This document shows, piece by piece, positions 43,946 to 55,600 of a DNA stretch of 64,000 bases. A program made the translations under genes and the position numbers. The notes below the pieces were generated by a model that saw only the letters and a program-made list of their open reading frames with translations, ran no database searches and was not told the origin of the DNA. The stretch spans positions 1,798,001-1,862,000 of the forward strand of contig NZ_ATUG01000002.1 in assembly GCF_000420085.1 (NCBI RefSeq). Direction: 5' to 3'. How positions within the stretch are numbered: the first letter of the stretch is position 1; each line of letters starts with the position of its first letter. The stretch is from Desulfospira joergensenii DSM 10085. Lineage in GTDB: Bacteria; Desulfobacterota; Desulfobacteria; Desulfobacterales; Desulfobacteraceae.

Positions 43946-44836
43946 TCAGTTTCGGGTCAATTGATCGATTTTAGCGTCCTTTTCTTTCCATATTCCATTG
44001 AGCCAGCAGCAGAATCCCTGCCTGAATTCAGGATCGTTAAAATAATCTCCCTTTAAATCCAGCCCCACATCTAGGACCTGGAAATCCACGACGATCCGCC
44101 GGGTTCTGCCGGAAATGAACTCCCAGAAACTGGGGACCTTGTCCGGATAGACAATGGTCACATCTATGATCTTATGGAGATACTCTCCCATGGTGCTCAG
44201 GACAAAGGCGATCCCCCCGGCCCTTGGGTTGAGCAGATGAACAAAGGCCGAGTCCTGGCGATGCTTCTTGTCCGGGGTAAATCTCGTGCCTTCCACAAAA
44301 TTCATGATGGAGACCGGGGTGTGTTTGAATCTTTTACAGGCCTTCCGGGTGCTTTCCAGGTCTCTGCCCCGAAGATGGGGATTCTTATGGAGAAATTTTT
44401 TCGAATACCGTTTCATGAACGGGAAATCCAGGGCCCACCAGGCAAGACCCAGAAAAGGGACCCAGATCAGTTCTTTTTTCAGAAAAAATTTAAGCATGGG
44501 AATTTTCCGGTTCAGGATCTTCTGGAGCACCAGGATATCCACCCAGGACTGATGATTGGACAGCACCAGGTACCATTCTTTTTTTTTCAGGTTTGAAAGT
44601 CCCCGGATATCCCAGTCAATCCGGCAGAAAAGGTCGGTGTTCCAGGAGTTGATGCTGATCCAGAGGGTGGCAATGGAGATGAGCAGTTTATCCAGGCCCA
44701 CGATGAAAGAGCGGACCGGCAGGATGAATTTCAAAAGAGAGGCCAGAATCAGGGGCACGGTCAGTAAAACAGTGTTCAGGGTATACAAGAGAAAGGAGAG
44801 GCTTCCCTTGATCCGGGGGGGCAGAAAAAAGAGCAT
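43946..44836 (-). CDS. PlsC-like lysophospholipid acyltransferase
   Basis: 296 residues with the LPLAT catalytic motifs: NHQSWVD (His95-x4-Asp100) and FVEGTRFTPDK (Glu182-Gly-Thr-Arg185). The N-terminus has membrane segments (LSFLLYTLNTVLLTVPLILASLL). It transfers acyl chains to a lysophospholipid at the inner membrane. It is the second gene of a minus-strand operon behind the sigma-54 activator, 20 bases downstream, and the pair diverges from the lipid megasynthase gene. It could place the synthase's acyl product into a membrane lipid, which is inference from position. Confidence 0.88.
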   Translation of the reverse strand: MLFFLPPRIKGSLSFLLYTLNTVLLTVPLILASLLKFILPVRSFIVGLDKLLISIATLWISINSWNTDLFCRIDWDIRGLSNLKKKEWYLVLSNHQSWVDILVLQKILNRKIPMLKFFLKKELIWVPFLGLAWWALDFPFMKRYSKKFLHKNPHLRGRDLESTRKACKRFKHTPVSIMNFVEGTRFTPDKKHRQDSAFVHLLNPRAGGIAFVLSTMGEYLHKIIDVTIVYPDKVPSFWEFISGRTRRIVVDFQVLDVGLDLKGDYFNDPEFRQGFCCWLNGIWKEKDAKIDQLTRN

Positions 44837-44856
44837 GGCTAGTTATTCATTTTCCA

Positions 44857-46332
44857 TCAATTGCGGGTTATATGTTTTTTAACGGTCCGCCGGTCCAGGC
44901 CCGTTGCTCTGGCCACCTTTTCATAGGTGCCCAGGGTGTCGTAAAGAAGTCTGCAGTATCCTGCCACCAGTTCGGGCACGGCAATGGACTGGTCCGACAC
45001 TCTCCGGGCCAGGGTCAGGGCAGGGGAGGCATCCTGTTCGGCTGCATCTTCTTTTCCCTTGTAGTCCCGCCGGAGAAGGACGCTCCTGACGCACTGCTCA
45101 AGCTCTCTGACGTTCCCAGGCCATTGATAGTCCTTTCCCAGACCCCGGTCAATAATTCTTTTGACTTTATTTAACAATTTTTTGGACCGCATCCCGGTCA
45201 TGCGATGGATGGTAAAGCTTAAAAGATCGTCCAGTTCCGAGGCCTTTTCCCGGATCCGCGTCCTCAGGGGCGGAACTTCAATGATATCCGAGCAGAGTCT
45301 GTAGTAAAAATCATCCCGGAATACTTTTCCGGACATGATGTCCTTCCGGGGCCGGTTGGTGGCGGCAATAACCCGCCCATTGAACCGGAAAGAGGCATGG
45401 GAGCCCACCGGAGAAAAGTTTCTTTCCTGGAGGACTCTCAGGAGTTTTATCTGGACGTGATTGGGGATTTCCCCGATTTCGTCCAGCAGGATGGACCCGT
45501 GGGGGCTGCACAGGGCAAACACGCCCTGGTAATCTTCCACTGCCCCTGTGAAGGCTCCCTTGGTATGGCCGAAGAGTTCCGATTCCAGGAGGGTTTCCGG
45601 GTACTGGGAAAGGTTCAGGGATGAAAAGGCCCGGGTAAAGCTCTGGGTAAAACAATTTTTCTTTTCATCAAAGGGAATGAATCCGCTCTGGCCGATGGCC
45701 TTGGCTGCCGTGCCTTTGCCCGTGCCGGTTTCGCCCAGGAGCAGGGTGGAGAAATCCTCCATCCGGTTCCAGAGATATTGATCGTAGAGGTCCATATTAT
45801 AGGTAAAAACATTGTACCAGAGGTGTTTTTTCAGTTTTTTCATGCAGGGGCTCGTGCCCACAAGGGTCTGGGAGATGAAGTAGAATGCCCGTCTCAGCTG
45901 AAAGGAGAGGGCAAAATAGTGCCAGAACCGGTGATCGCTGAACCCCTTGTCCACGACCATCTGCCGGGCCTGTTCGGCGAATTCCACCTTTACCGGGGCA
46001 TCTCCGGCTTTGATCTGGTCTTTGATGAGCTGGTCAAATTCATCCCTGAACTTGTGAAAAATATCAAAGAGATAAACCACCCTGAGGATCTCCCGGTCCT
46101 CCCTGGAATACTCGTTTATATTTCCCTTGCCCAGGGCCTGAAGTTTTTTCAGCCGCTGGTTCACCTCCCGGATACACATGTCCGTGGCTTCCCGGCTGTC
46201 TGTCCCGGGGATCATTCCGGCGATCTTCCGGTCCAGCTTTTCCCTCAGCTCGCTGAAGGGATTGGCAAAGGCGGCATTGTATACGGTTCTAAAAAATTTT
46301 TTTTCTTCCGGGTCCAGCATGTTTTTCGGCAT
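44857..46332 (-). CDS. Sigma-54-dependent transcriptional activator with an unknown sensor domain
   Basis: 491 residues from the ATG at 46332, preceded by AGAGGA eight bases upstream. A TTG at 46431 would add 33 residues but has no ribosome-binding site. The ~190-residue N-terminal domain is helical and not a REC, GAF or PAS domain that I recognise. The AAA+ part has Walker A GETGTGKG (residues 200-207), the sigma-54 contact loop GAFTGA (259-264), Walker B SILLDEIGE and the arginine-finger region. A Fis-type helix-turn-helix ends the protein (YEKVARATGLDRRTVKKHI). It is expected to activate a sigma-54 promoter, and a candidate precedes the divergent megasynthase gene. Confidence 0.9.
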   Translation of the reverse strand: MPKNMLDPEEKKFFRTVYNAAFANPFSELREKLDRKIAGMIPGTDSREATDMCIREVNQRLKKLQALGKGNINEYSREDREILRVVYLFDIFHKFRDEFDQLIKDQIKAGDAPVKVEFAEQARQMVVDKGFSDHRFWHYFALSFQLRRAFYFISQTLVGTSPCMKKLKKHLWYNVFTYNMDLYDQYLWNRMEDFSTLLLGETGTGKGTAAKAIGQSGFIPFDEKKNCFTQSFTRAFSSLNLSQYPETLLESELFGHTKGAFTGAVEDYQGVFALCSPHGSILLDEIGEIPNHVQIKLLRVLQERNFSPVGSHASFRFNGRVIAATNRPRKDIMSGKVFRDDFYYRLCSDIIEVPPLRTRIREKASELDDLLSFTIHRMTGMRSKKLLNKVKRIIDRGLGKDYQWPGNVRELEQCVRSVLLRRDYKGKEDAAEQDASPALTLARRVSDQSIAVPELVAGYCRLLYDTLGTYEKVARATGLDRRTVKKHITRN

Positions 46333-46565
46333 AAAATTTATCCTCTGGCCGGGCAGGTCCTGACTTGTGAAAGAGAGATCTTCATGGTCTCCAAGCCGTA
46401 CAAACCTCTGACCATCCTTTTTTATCTTCAATCATGGAGCAAATATGCATTTTTGTACTTCCCCTGTGCATAAAATGCAAGTTTAATTCGGAGAGAATGT
46501 AAGGGAAATGGCTGCTGAAGTGTTGATTCACTTTTATATCATTGGGTTACGGAATCGTGAAGGTG

Positions 46566-46582
46566 TTGGCATACTCTTTGAT
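46566..46582 (+). promoter_or_regulatory. Sigma-54-like promoter of the megasynthase gene
   Basis: The sequence TTGGCATACTCTTTGAT has the -24 GG (46568-46569), ten bases and then TTGA where the -12 element is normally TTGC. It is about 80 bases before the megasynthase start. An inverted repeat TGCATTTT/AAAATGCA (46446-46453 and 46472-46479) about 100 bases upstream could be the activator site. The mismatch at -12 is a real weakness. Confidence 0.5.
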
Positions 46583-46661
46583 AGTGAATATGGGGATTTA
46601 GAGATTTAAACGGCTTCATGGCTCTGCCATGGGAAAAAAATAAAAAAATGGAGACATATCT

Positions 46662-49600
46662 ATGATTACCAGAATACTGAATTCAAGACTGCCTTTGATG
46701 ATTTATACCCCGGTCAAGGTCTTTGATATCAGGTATTTTAATTCAATTTATTCTGCCGGCGCCCTGCCCGTATTTGATACGGAATTCCTGAGCCGGGACG
46801 ACATCCTTCAAAAGGCTTTGCTCCTGTCCAGGGAGGAGTTCAGTTTTGGAATCCGTCTCTCCACCCATGATCAGGATATTCTGGAGGCCCTGAAACGGGA
46901 AAATATCATCAACCTGGATCTGGTGGTCATCCCCGCTTCAAAGGAAGATCCGGGCCAGGAATTTTCAGGATTCGGGGACACAAAGCTTCTCATGGAAATC
47001 AAGGATATCAATCTCAAGGAGTCCATATCCAAGGCCGATCCCCACGGAATCATCATCAAGGGCAACGAGGCGGCCGGAAATGTTTCCAAGTACTCTTCCT
47101 TTATTCTCATGCAATGGTACTTAAAAAATACAGACGTTCCCCTGTTTGTCCACGGCGGCGTGGGAAAGTACACGGGGGCGGGGATGCTGGCGGCCGGCGC
47201 CTCGGGATTTGTCATGGATTCCCAGGTACTGCTCTGTGATGAAGCACCGGTGTCCCAGAATTTTAAGACCCTTCTTGCTGCAGTGGATGAAGGGGATTCC
47301 ACAGAGATCATCATTCCGGGCAAGGATCCTTTCCGGGTATTTGCCAAGCTGGGCACAAAGATCGTAAAAGACCTCAAACAGCAGGCCGTGCTCCTCATTG
47401 ACGACCCAAAAGGGCAGGAAAAACTATACTCTCTCATGGCCGAGCAGATCACGGCCCTGGACAACCCGGATGTCGCTTTTATCCAGTCCCTTTTCTACCT
47501 GGGCCAGGACGGGATCTTTGCCAAGGAGTTTGCTAGAGAATCCACCCGGCTCAGGGATATCGTTGAATCCTTTTTCACCACCATGGGAGATCACCTGGAC
47601 TGCATCGACCGATTCGACCCCATTGTCCCGGATTCGGAATTCGCCAGGGATCAGAACACACGTCTGCCCCTGATCCAGGGACCCATGGCCAATATCTCCG
47701 ATAATGCGGACTTTGCCTCCATGGTTCTGGACCAGGGGGCATTGCCCTTTTTTGCCGTGGGCAGCCTGCCTGTAAATCTGGCCGATACCATGCTCGGTCA
47801 GGGTGCCAAAAAAGTGAAGAATTTCGGTGCGGGCCTGGTGGGAATCGAGGCCTTCAACCCCATGGTTCACGAACATCTGGATATGGTGAAAAAGTACAAG
47901 GTTCCCTATGCCCTGTTTGCCGGGGGGATTCCCTCCCAGGTGGCGGAACTGGAAAAGGCCGGCACCAAAACCTATCTCCACACCCCTTCGGTTTCCATGA
48001 TGGAAAATGCACTGGAGAGCGGATGCCGGCGTTTCATCTTTGAAGGCGGAGAAGCCGGGGGCCATGTGGGCTCTCTATCCTCCATGGTTCTCTGGGAGGC
48101 GGCCGTTTCCAAGCTCATCTCCAAGGGCAGGGATCTGTCCGATCTCCACCTGGTTTTCGCCGGGGGGATCTCCACCTGTTTTGCTTCCTTTTTTATTTCC
48201 GGGCTTGCCTCTTTTCTGGCGGCCAGGGGGGCCAAGATCGGCATCCAGGTGGGAACCGCCTATCTGTTCACCCGGGAGATCGTTGAGACCCAAAGCGTAA
48301 AAAAACTTTACCAGGACATCATCATTGAAAAAGATGAAACCGTTGTAATCGGAAAGACCCTGGGGCTTGCCTCCCGGACCGCTCCCACGGGATTTGCAAA
48401 GAAGATGGTGGAGCACGAGGCCGAGATGATCCGGGAAAAGAAGCCCCTGGACCAGCGCAAACGCTCCTTTGAAAAGAAAAATATCGGATCCCTGCTCATC
48501 GGAGCCAAGGGGTTTCTCCCGGATTTCAAGAACCCGGGAAAGGAGAATTACACCTGGTTTGAGGGGGAAGAACACCGGGAAAAGGGCAATTTTCTGGTGG
48601 GGGACAGCCTGGCATTTTTCAAGGACAGCCTGTCCATCAAGGCCGTCCACGATACCTATACCGCCGCAAAGAACCGTTTGTTCAGAAATATCGGCCAGCT
48701 GGAGGTCTTTTCCAGCCCCAGGAACCGGATCAACGACGAGATCGCCGTGGTGGGCATGGGCTGTACCCTGCCCGATGCGGACAACCCGGCCCAGCTCTGG
48801 GAGAATATTCTGGGCAAAAAATATTCCATCAGGGAAATGCCGGACGAAAGGTTCAACCGTGAGTTCTACCGCTCCGACGACCGGTCTGTGGAGGACACCA
48901 CCTATACCACCCTGGCCGGTCATATAGAAGACTTTCAGTTTGACGCCGAGCGGTTCGGTTATTCTGAAAAAAAGGCGAACCGGCTCTCCAGAAGCCAGAA
49001 AATGGTTCTCCAGACCGCTTACAAGGCTGTTGAAAGCGCCGGACTCCTGGGTGAAGACAATTGCCTGATCTGTGATGATCCGGCCCGGACCGCCGTGATC
49101 ATTGCCACCTGTCTTTCCAATGAACTGGGAAATGACCTCCAGCTCAAGTACTGGTACCCGGAACTGATTTCCATGCTGGAAAAAACAAAGAGATACCAGA
49201 GCCTTGAACCCGAAGAAAAGGAGAAGATCAACCAGGCCCTGCTGGAGGGCATGGAAGGGGAGAACAAGGGGTATGATCCGGTCCACGGAATCCTGTTGAA
49301 CATCGAGGCCTCAAGGGTGGCCCGCCACCTGGGGGTGAGGGGAACCAACTATATCGTGGATGCGGCCTGTGCCTCCTCGGTCACGGCCCTGGATGCGGCC
49401 GTGGGTGAGCTTCTTTCCGGAGAACATGATCAGGTCGTGGTGGGCGGGGTAAACACCCACTTGGCCCCGGAATCCTTTATCGGATTCGCCAAGATGGGCA
49501 CCCTGTCGGCCAAGGGATCCTATCCCTTTGACGGCCGGGCCGACGGATTCATCCTGGGGGAGGGGTCGGTGATCTTTGTGCTCAAGAGGATGAAAGACGC

Positions 49601-52600
49601 CATCCGGGACAGGAACAAGATATTCGGGATCATCAACGGGATCGGAGCCAGCTCAGACGGCAAGGGCAAGGCCATTGCCGCGCCCAATCCCAAGGGACAG
49701 GTTTTGAGTGTCCAGCGCTGCTATGAGAATACAAGGGAGGATGTCCGGCCCGAGGATATCGGGTTCATCGAGGCCCACGGCACCTCTACCATCATCGGGG
49801 ACCAGGCAGAGCTTGAAACCCTGAAGAGCATGTACGGAAAAGCCGATGCCGGGATTTCCTCCATCAAATCCCAGATCGGCCATCTTCTTGGATGCGCCGG
49901 TTCCGCAGGCCTGCTAAAGGCTCTTCTGGCGGTCCAGGAAGGGGTCCTGCCCCCCAACGGTCAATTTGAAAAATTGTCCAAAAACCATGACCTGTCCGAT
50001 TCTTCCCTGTTCATCGTCAAAGAGGAAAAGCCCTGGGAACCCCGGGACGGACGCGCCCGCAGGGCAGCGGTTTCTTCCTATGGATTCGGGGGCATCAACT
50101 ACCACATCGCCCTGGAGGAGATGACCGATTCCTATACACCTGTTCCCAGGCATATCTTCAGGGATTTGTCCTACGATTTCAACGATGACCGGATCGTGGT
50201 GTCCGGCCTGGGCGTGTTCCTGCCCGGTGCCAGTAACACGGAAGAGTTCTGGGAAAAACTGGTCTCCGGAGAAAAACAGCTGGACCGGATTCCGGAGGAC
50301 CATTTTGACAACGAGGCCTATGCCTCCCTGGAAAAGGACTCCTTTTTCCATCTGCCCAGGCTCAAGGCCGGTGTGGTCAAGGGGTATACATTCAACAACC
50401 TGAAGTACCGCATGCCTCCGACAATGGTCAAATCCATAGAGCGGGGACAGATCTTCGGCCTGGAAGCGGCCGGAGAGGCAATGGAATCATCGGGCCTGCT
50501 GAACCAGGACGGAGCCGGGGCAAGGACCGGTGTGATCCTGGGCACCATTCCCGGGGAACGCCAGAGCAAGAATATCCTAAGGGTGAGAAAACGTTTTGTG
50601 GGAAGTCTGATTGAAAAGGCCAGAGGCCTGGACCCTGATATCGGCAAAACCGTCTCCCAGGAGCTGGTGGACGCCATCCGTTCGGCCATACCGGAAAACA
50701 ACGAGGATACCACCCCCGGACTTCTCTCCAACATCATCTCCGGAAGAATTGCCAACCACTTCGGGCTCAACGGGGCCAATTACGTGATCGATGCCTCCTG
50801 TGCCTCGGCCACCATTGCCATCCGGAACGCGGCCCGGAACCTGAAACAGAAAGATTTGGACTATGTCCTGGCCGGGGGCGTGGACTGCAACCTTTACCCT
50901 GCGGTTCTCATGGCCTTTAAACGGCTGGGCCTGTTGTCCTCCGGGGAGTGCAATTTTTTTGACGACCGGGCCGACGGCTATGTCATGGGAGAAGGGGCGG
51001 CCATCCATGTTTTGACCACCTATAAAAAGGCAAAACAGGCCGGCATGGAGATCCTCGGGGAGATCAACGAGTGTGCGGTCCGGTCTTCCGTGCCCGACCA
51101 TCTTCTGGCCCCGTCGGAACATACCTTTGTCTCCACCATCAATGATGCCTATAAAAAGGCCGGGATCCGGAAACAGGACGTCTCCCATCTCGATTTGTTC
51201 GCCTTTTCCAATATCTTCGGGGATATGATTGAAAACCAGGTGACCCAGGCCTGTTTTTCCCACGAGATGCACTGCGGCAACATCAAGCCCCAGTTCGGAT
51301 ATTTCAAGGCGGCCAACCCGGCCGTGGCCATGGCCAAGCTCATACTCATGAACGCCAAGGGAAAGATCCTGCCCGATTTCAATTTTGAACGGGATCACTC
51401 CATTATCAAAGAGGGAAGTATCCTGAAACCGGCCCAAAAAATCAAGGACGCAAAACCGGGTCAGCCCCTTCGGTTTGCCGCCAATGTCAACGGCATCGGG
51501 GGAAACCACGCCCATGTGATCATGGGGGCCCTTCCCATCCGGCTCACAGACCCAAAAGCCGCCGCACAAAATGTGATCGAGGCCGATTTCAGGGCCGAGA
51601 CCGGGGATGACCGCCTGTTTTCCGATACGGCCTGGTCAGCCGGTCCCGGAGGAAAGAAGCTGCGCATGGTGGCCCTGCTCTCGGGCCAGGGCGCCCAGCG
51701 GCCCGGTATGATGAAGGAGCTGTCCGAATCCGATACCCATATCCGGGAGGTCCTGGAAAAGGGAGAGGCCATTTTTAAAAGGGAGAGGGGATACTCCCTC
51801 CTGGATCTCATGTTCGGTGAAGAGGATGCCCTCAACTCCACCCAGAACACCCAGCCCGCTGTTTTCCTTTCCTCTGCGGCCGTGTGCAGCCGTTTGGCCG
51901 TGGAAGGGTTTTCCCCGGATTATTTTATCGGCCACAGCGTGGGGGAATATACAGCCCTTTTCTGTTCGGGCATACTGGGGTTTGAAGACGCCATGCGCCT
52001 GATCATCAAACGGTCTGATCTGATGTACGAGAGTACCCTGAAACAGCCCGGCAAGATCATGGTGGTATTCAAGAATGAAAAGGAGACCGGTCAGCTGATC
52101 CGGGAATCCTTTATCTCCAATATCTATATCACCAATAAAAACAGTGAAAAACAGACCGCCGTATCCGGCAAGGCCGATGATATTGAAACCTTCTGCAGCT
52201 TTTTGAAAGAACAGGGGGTCATGTTCAAGAAACTCAACCTGACCGGGGCCTTTCACACCCCCCTGCTCAAGGAGGCCTCAGAGCAGCTGAGGGATTATCT
52301 GGACAGCCTGACCTTTAACCGGGCCAAATACGGAAGGATCATCTCCAATACCCTGGCCGGTCCCTATCCTGAACGGCCTGAAGAGGTCAAGGATCTGCTG
52401 GCCCGGCAGATTGTCTCTCCGGTGGAGTTCATAAAATCCATTGAACATGTCTATGTATCGGGCAAAACCCATTTCATCGAGATCGGCCCGTCCCGGCTCC
52501 TGGTTAATCTGTTGAAAAATATCAATATCGGAGAGTTTGGAACCGCGGTTTCCGTGGATGCCAAAAAAGGGGAAGTCGAATCCTTTGAGGAATGCCGCCA

Positions 52601-55600
52601 ATACCTCATGTCCTGCAACGCTGTATTTGAGCCCAGGTCCGTATCCATGGCTCAGGAGCAGACGGATTTGTCCGGAGTTGGAGGCATACAAGACCAAACC
52701 GAACCAAAGAAAGAGGAACTTCCCATGGTGGAGATGTCCGAAGATTTTGACACTTTTAAACTCAGCAACCAGGCACTGGTCGACCGGATCCTGTACAAGG
52801 AATTCCAGCAGCAGAAGCGGAATGCGGCCATAAACGCCCTGGAACGCTATGATTTCAATACCCGCCGCATCCTCATCTCAGGGGTGTCCGTGGGCCTGCC
52901 CGGCAAGGCCCGCCAGGTCTTTGCCAAGGATAACTTCGATGCCATCCTCAACGGCAGAAACTTTATCGAGCCCCTGACCCTGGAAGACCAGGAAAGAATC
53001 ACCGATAAGAACATCACCAAGCTGTTTAAAGAGCCCGACGGCAATGCCAGGTTCGTCCAGATCACCAAGACCGAGGACGTGATCCATCTGGCAGGGCAAT
53101 TGGGATACTTCAACCTCAACGACGAGTACGGGATCAAGGAGGAGTACGACATCGCCATGGCCCTGGGGATCGCCGCAGGCATCGAGGCCCTCAAGGACGC
53201 CAATATCCCCCTGGTCATGCAGTACAAGAAGATGAAGGACGGACGGACCATGATTCCCGACGGGTTTGCCCTGCCCGAGGAGATGCAGGAGGATACCGGC
53301 GTTATCATCACCTCCCTCTGGCCCAACGGCGAGACCCTCATGGCTGAGATGGAAAAGTACTTCTATGAAAAGCTTTTCTTAAAACCCTATGAAGAGTTTG
53401 AGAAGATCTACTATTATCTCATGGAAAAGGTCGAGGATATCGCCGTGAAAGAGGCGATTACGGAATGGTTTTTCAAGGCCAAGTCCAGGAAACGCTCGGA
53501 TTTTGATACCTATAAATTTGACCGGAACTTCCTGGCCAATGCCTGCCCCCTGGGGTCGGCCCACCTGGCCCAGATCATCAAGGCCAAGGGGCCGAATACT
53601 CTTGTTTCCTCTGCCTGCGCCTCCACCACCCTTGCCATCGGAATTGCCGAGGACTGGATCCGGGTGGGCCGATGCAAGAGGGTCCTGGTGGTGGGCGGGG
53701 AAAACGCCACCTCATCCCGGCAGACCCAGTGGGTGGGATCGGGCTTCCTGGCCCTTGGGGCGGCCACCATTAAAAAACGGGTGTCCGAGGCAGCCAAACC
53801 CTTTGACGAGGACCGGAACGGCACCATCCTGGGCGCCGGAGCCGTGGGCCTGGTCGTTGAGGATGAAAAATGTGCGGCCGAGCGCGGCATGAACGGCCAG
53901 TGCGAGATCCTGGGCACCCATATTGCCAATTCAGCCTATCACACATACAACATTGACGTGCCCCACATGGCCCGGGAGATGACCAAGTTTATCAATAAGG
54001 TGGAAAAGCAGAACGGCCTGAAAAAGGAAGAGTATGCGGATAAGCTGCTCTTCATGTCCCATGAGACCTATACCCCGGCCCGGGGAGGTTCGGCAGATGC
54101 CGAAGTTACGGCCCTTGAGACCACCTTTGCCGGTCATCTCAACTCCATCTGCATCTCCAACACCAAGGGATTCACCGGCCATACCCTGGGGGCGGCCATC
54201 GAAGACGTGGTCCTGGTCAAGGCCCTGCAGAAGCGCAAGGCCCCGCCCATTGCCAATCTCCAGAAGGTTCCCGGCCATTTCAGGAAACTCAATTTTTCCG
54301 GTCAGGAAAAGATCGATTCCGAGTACGGCCTTCACCTGTCCGCCGGATTCGGCTCCCACTTTGCCTTCATGTTTGTGAAGCGGGTGAAGGAGAATCCGGT
54401 AAAAGGGAATCTCCTCTATCACAAATGGCTCAGGAAGATCACCGGATCCCAGAAACCGGAACTCAAGGTCATTGACAATACCCTGTGCGTGGTGGCCGGA
54501 GATGAAGCCGCTCCGGCCCCGGCCCCGGAAAGGGAAAAGACAGCACCCCCTGCCGTGGCCACCTCGGCATCCTGGGCTGCCCAGGCATTGAAACCTGAAA
54601 CCGCTCCGGAAGCACCGGCCCCTGTCCTGGAACCTTCGGTCCTGCCCGTGGCCAAGATCCAGGAGATCATCGCCCGCCAGACCGGGTATACGGCCGACAT
54701 GCTGGAGGGGGACCTGGACCTGGAGGCGGATCTTGGCATCGACACGGTAAAACAGGTGGAGATCTTCGGCACCATAGCCACGGAATTCGGATTTTCCGTT
54801 CCCGACGACCTCAAACTCCGGGACTTGAACACCATTGATAAACTGGGCGCCTATGTGGCCGAAAAAACCGGGGTAGAAAGCAAGCCCAGCCCCGTTGAAA
54901 ATATCCCGGCCGCAGCAGGGGCTGCAGAATCCCCTGTTGAGACCGTCCGGGCCGTCATTGCCGAGCAGACCGGGTACACGGCCGACATGCTGGAGGGGGA
55001 TCTGGACCTGGAGGCGGATCTTGGCATCGACACGGTCAAGCAGGTGGAGATCTTCGGCACCATTGCCTCAAAATTCGGATTTGCCGTTCCCGATGATCTC
55101 AAGCTTCGGGATTTGAACACCATTGATAAACTGGCAGACTATGTGGCCGGAAAAACAGGCCCAAAAACCCAGGCCCGGCCCGGGGCAGAAGCCGCAGAAG
55201 CTTCTCCTGCCCCAGCAGGAGCTGTTGGTTCGGCCATTGATACCGTCCGGGCTGTCATTGCCGAGCAGACCGGGTATACAGCCGACATGCTGGAGGAGGA
55301 TCTCGACCTTGAGGCGGATCTTGGCATCGACACGGTCAAGCAGGTGGAGATCTTCGGCAAGGTAGCCTCCCATTTTGGATTTTCCGTTCCCGACGATCTT
55401 AAACTGCGGGATCTGAATACCATTGCCCGGCTGTCCGAATATATCGAGGCCCAGACCGGAAAGGCAGACTCGGTTTCCGGGACCCCGGGTTCCGCACCTG
55501 CGGAAGCCGGTGTGGAAACCCGGGCAATGACCTCCTCCCCGGTTCCCGGGAAGGATGCCGCAGACCGGGTAAAGGAGATCATTGCCGAACAGACCGGGTA

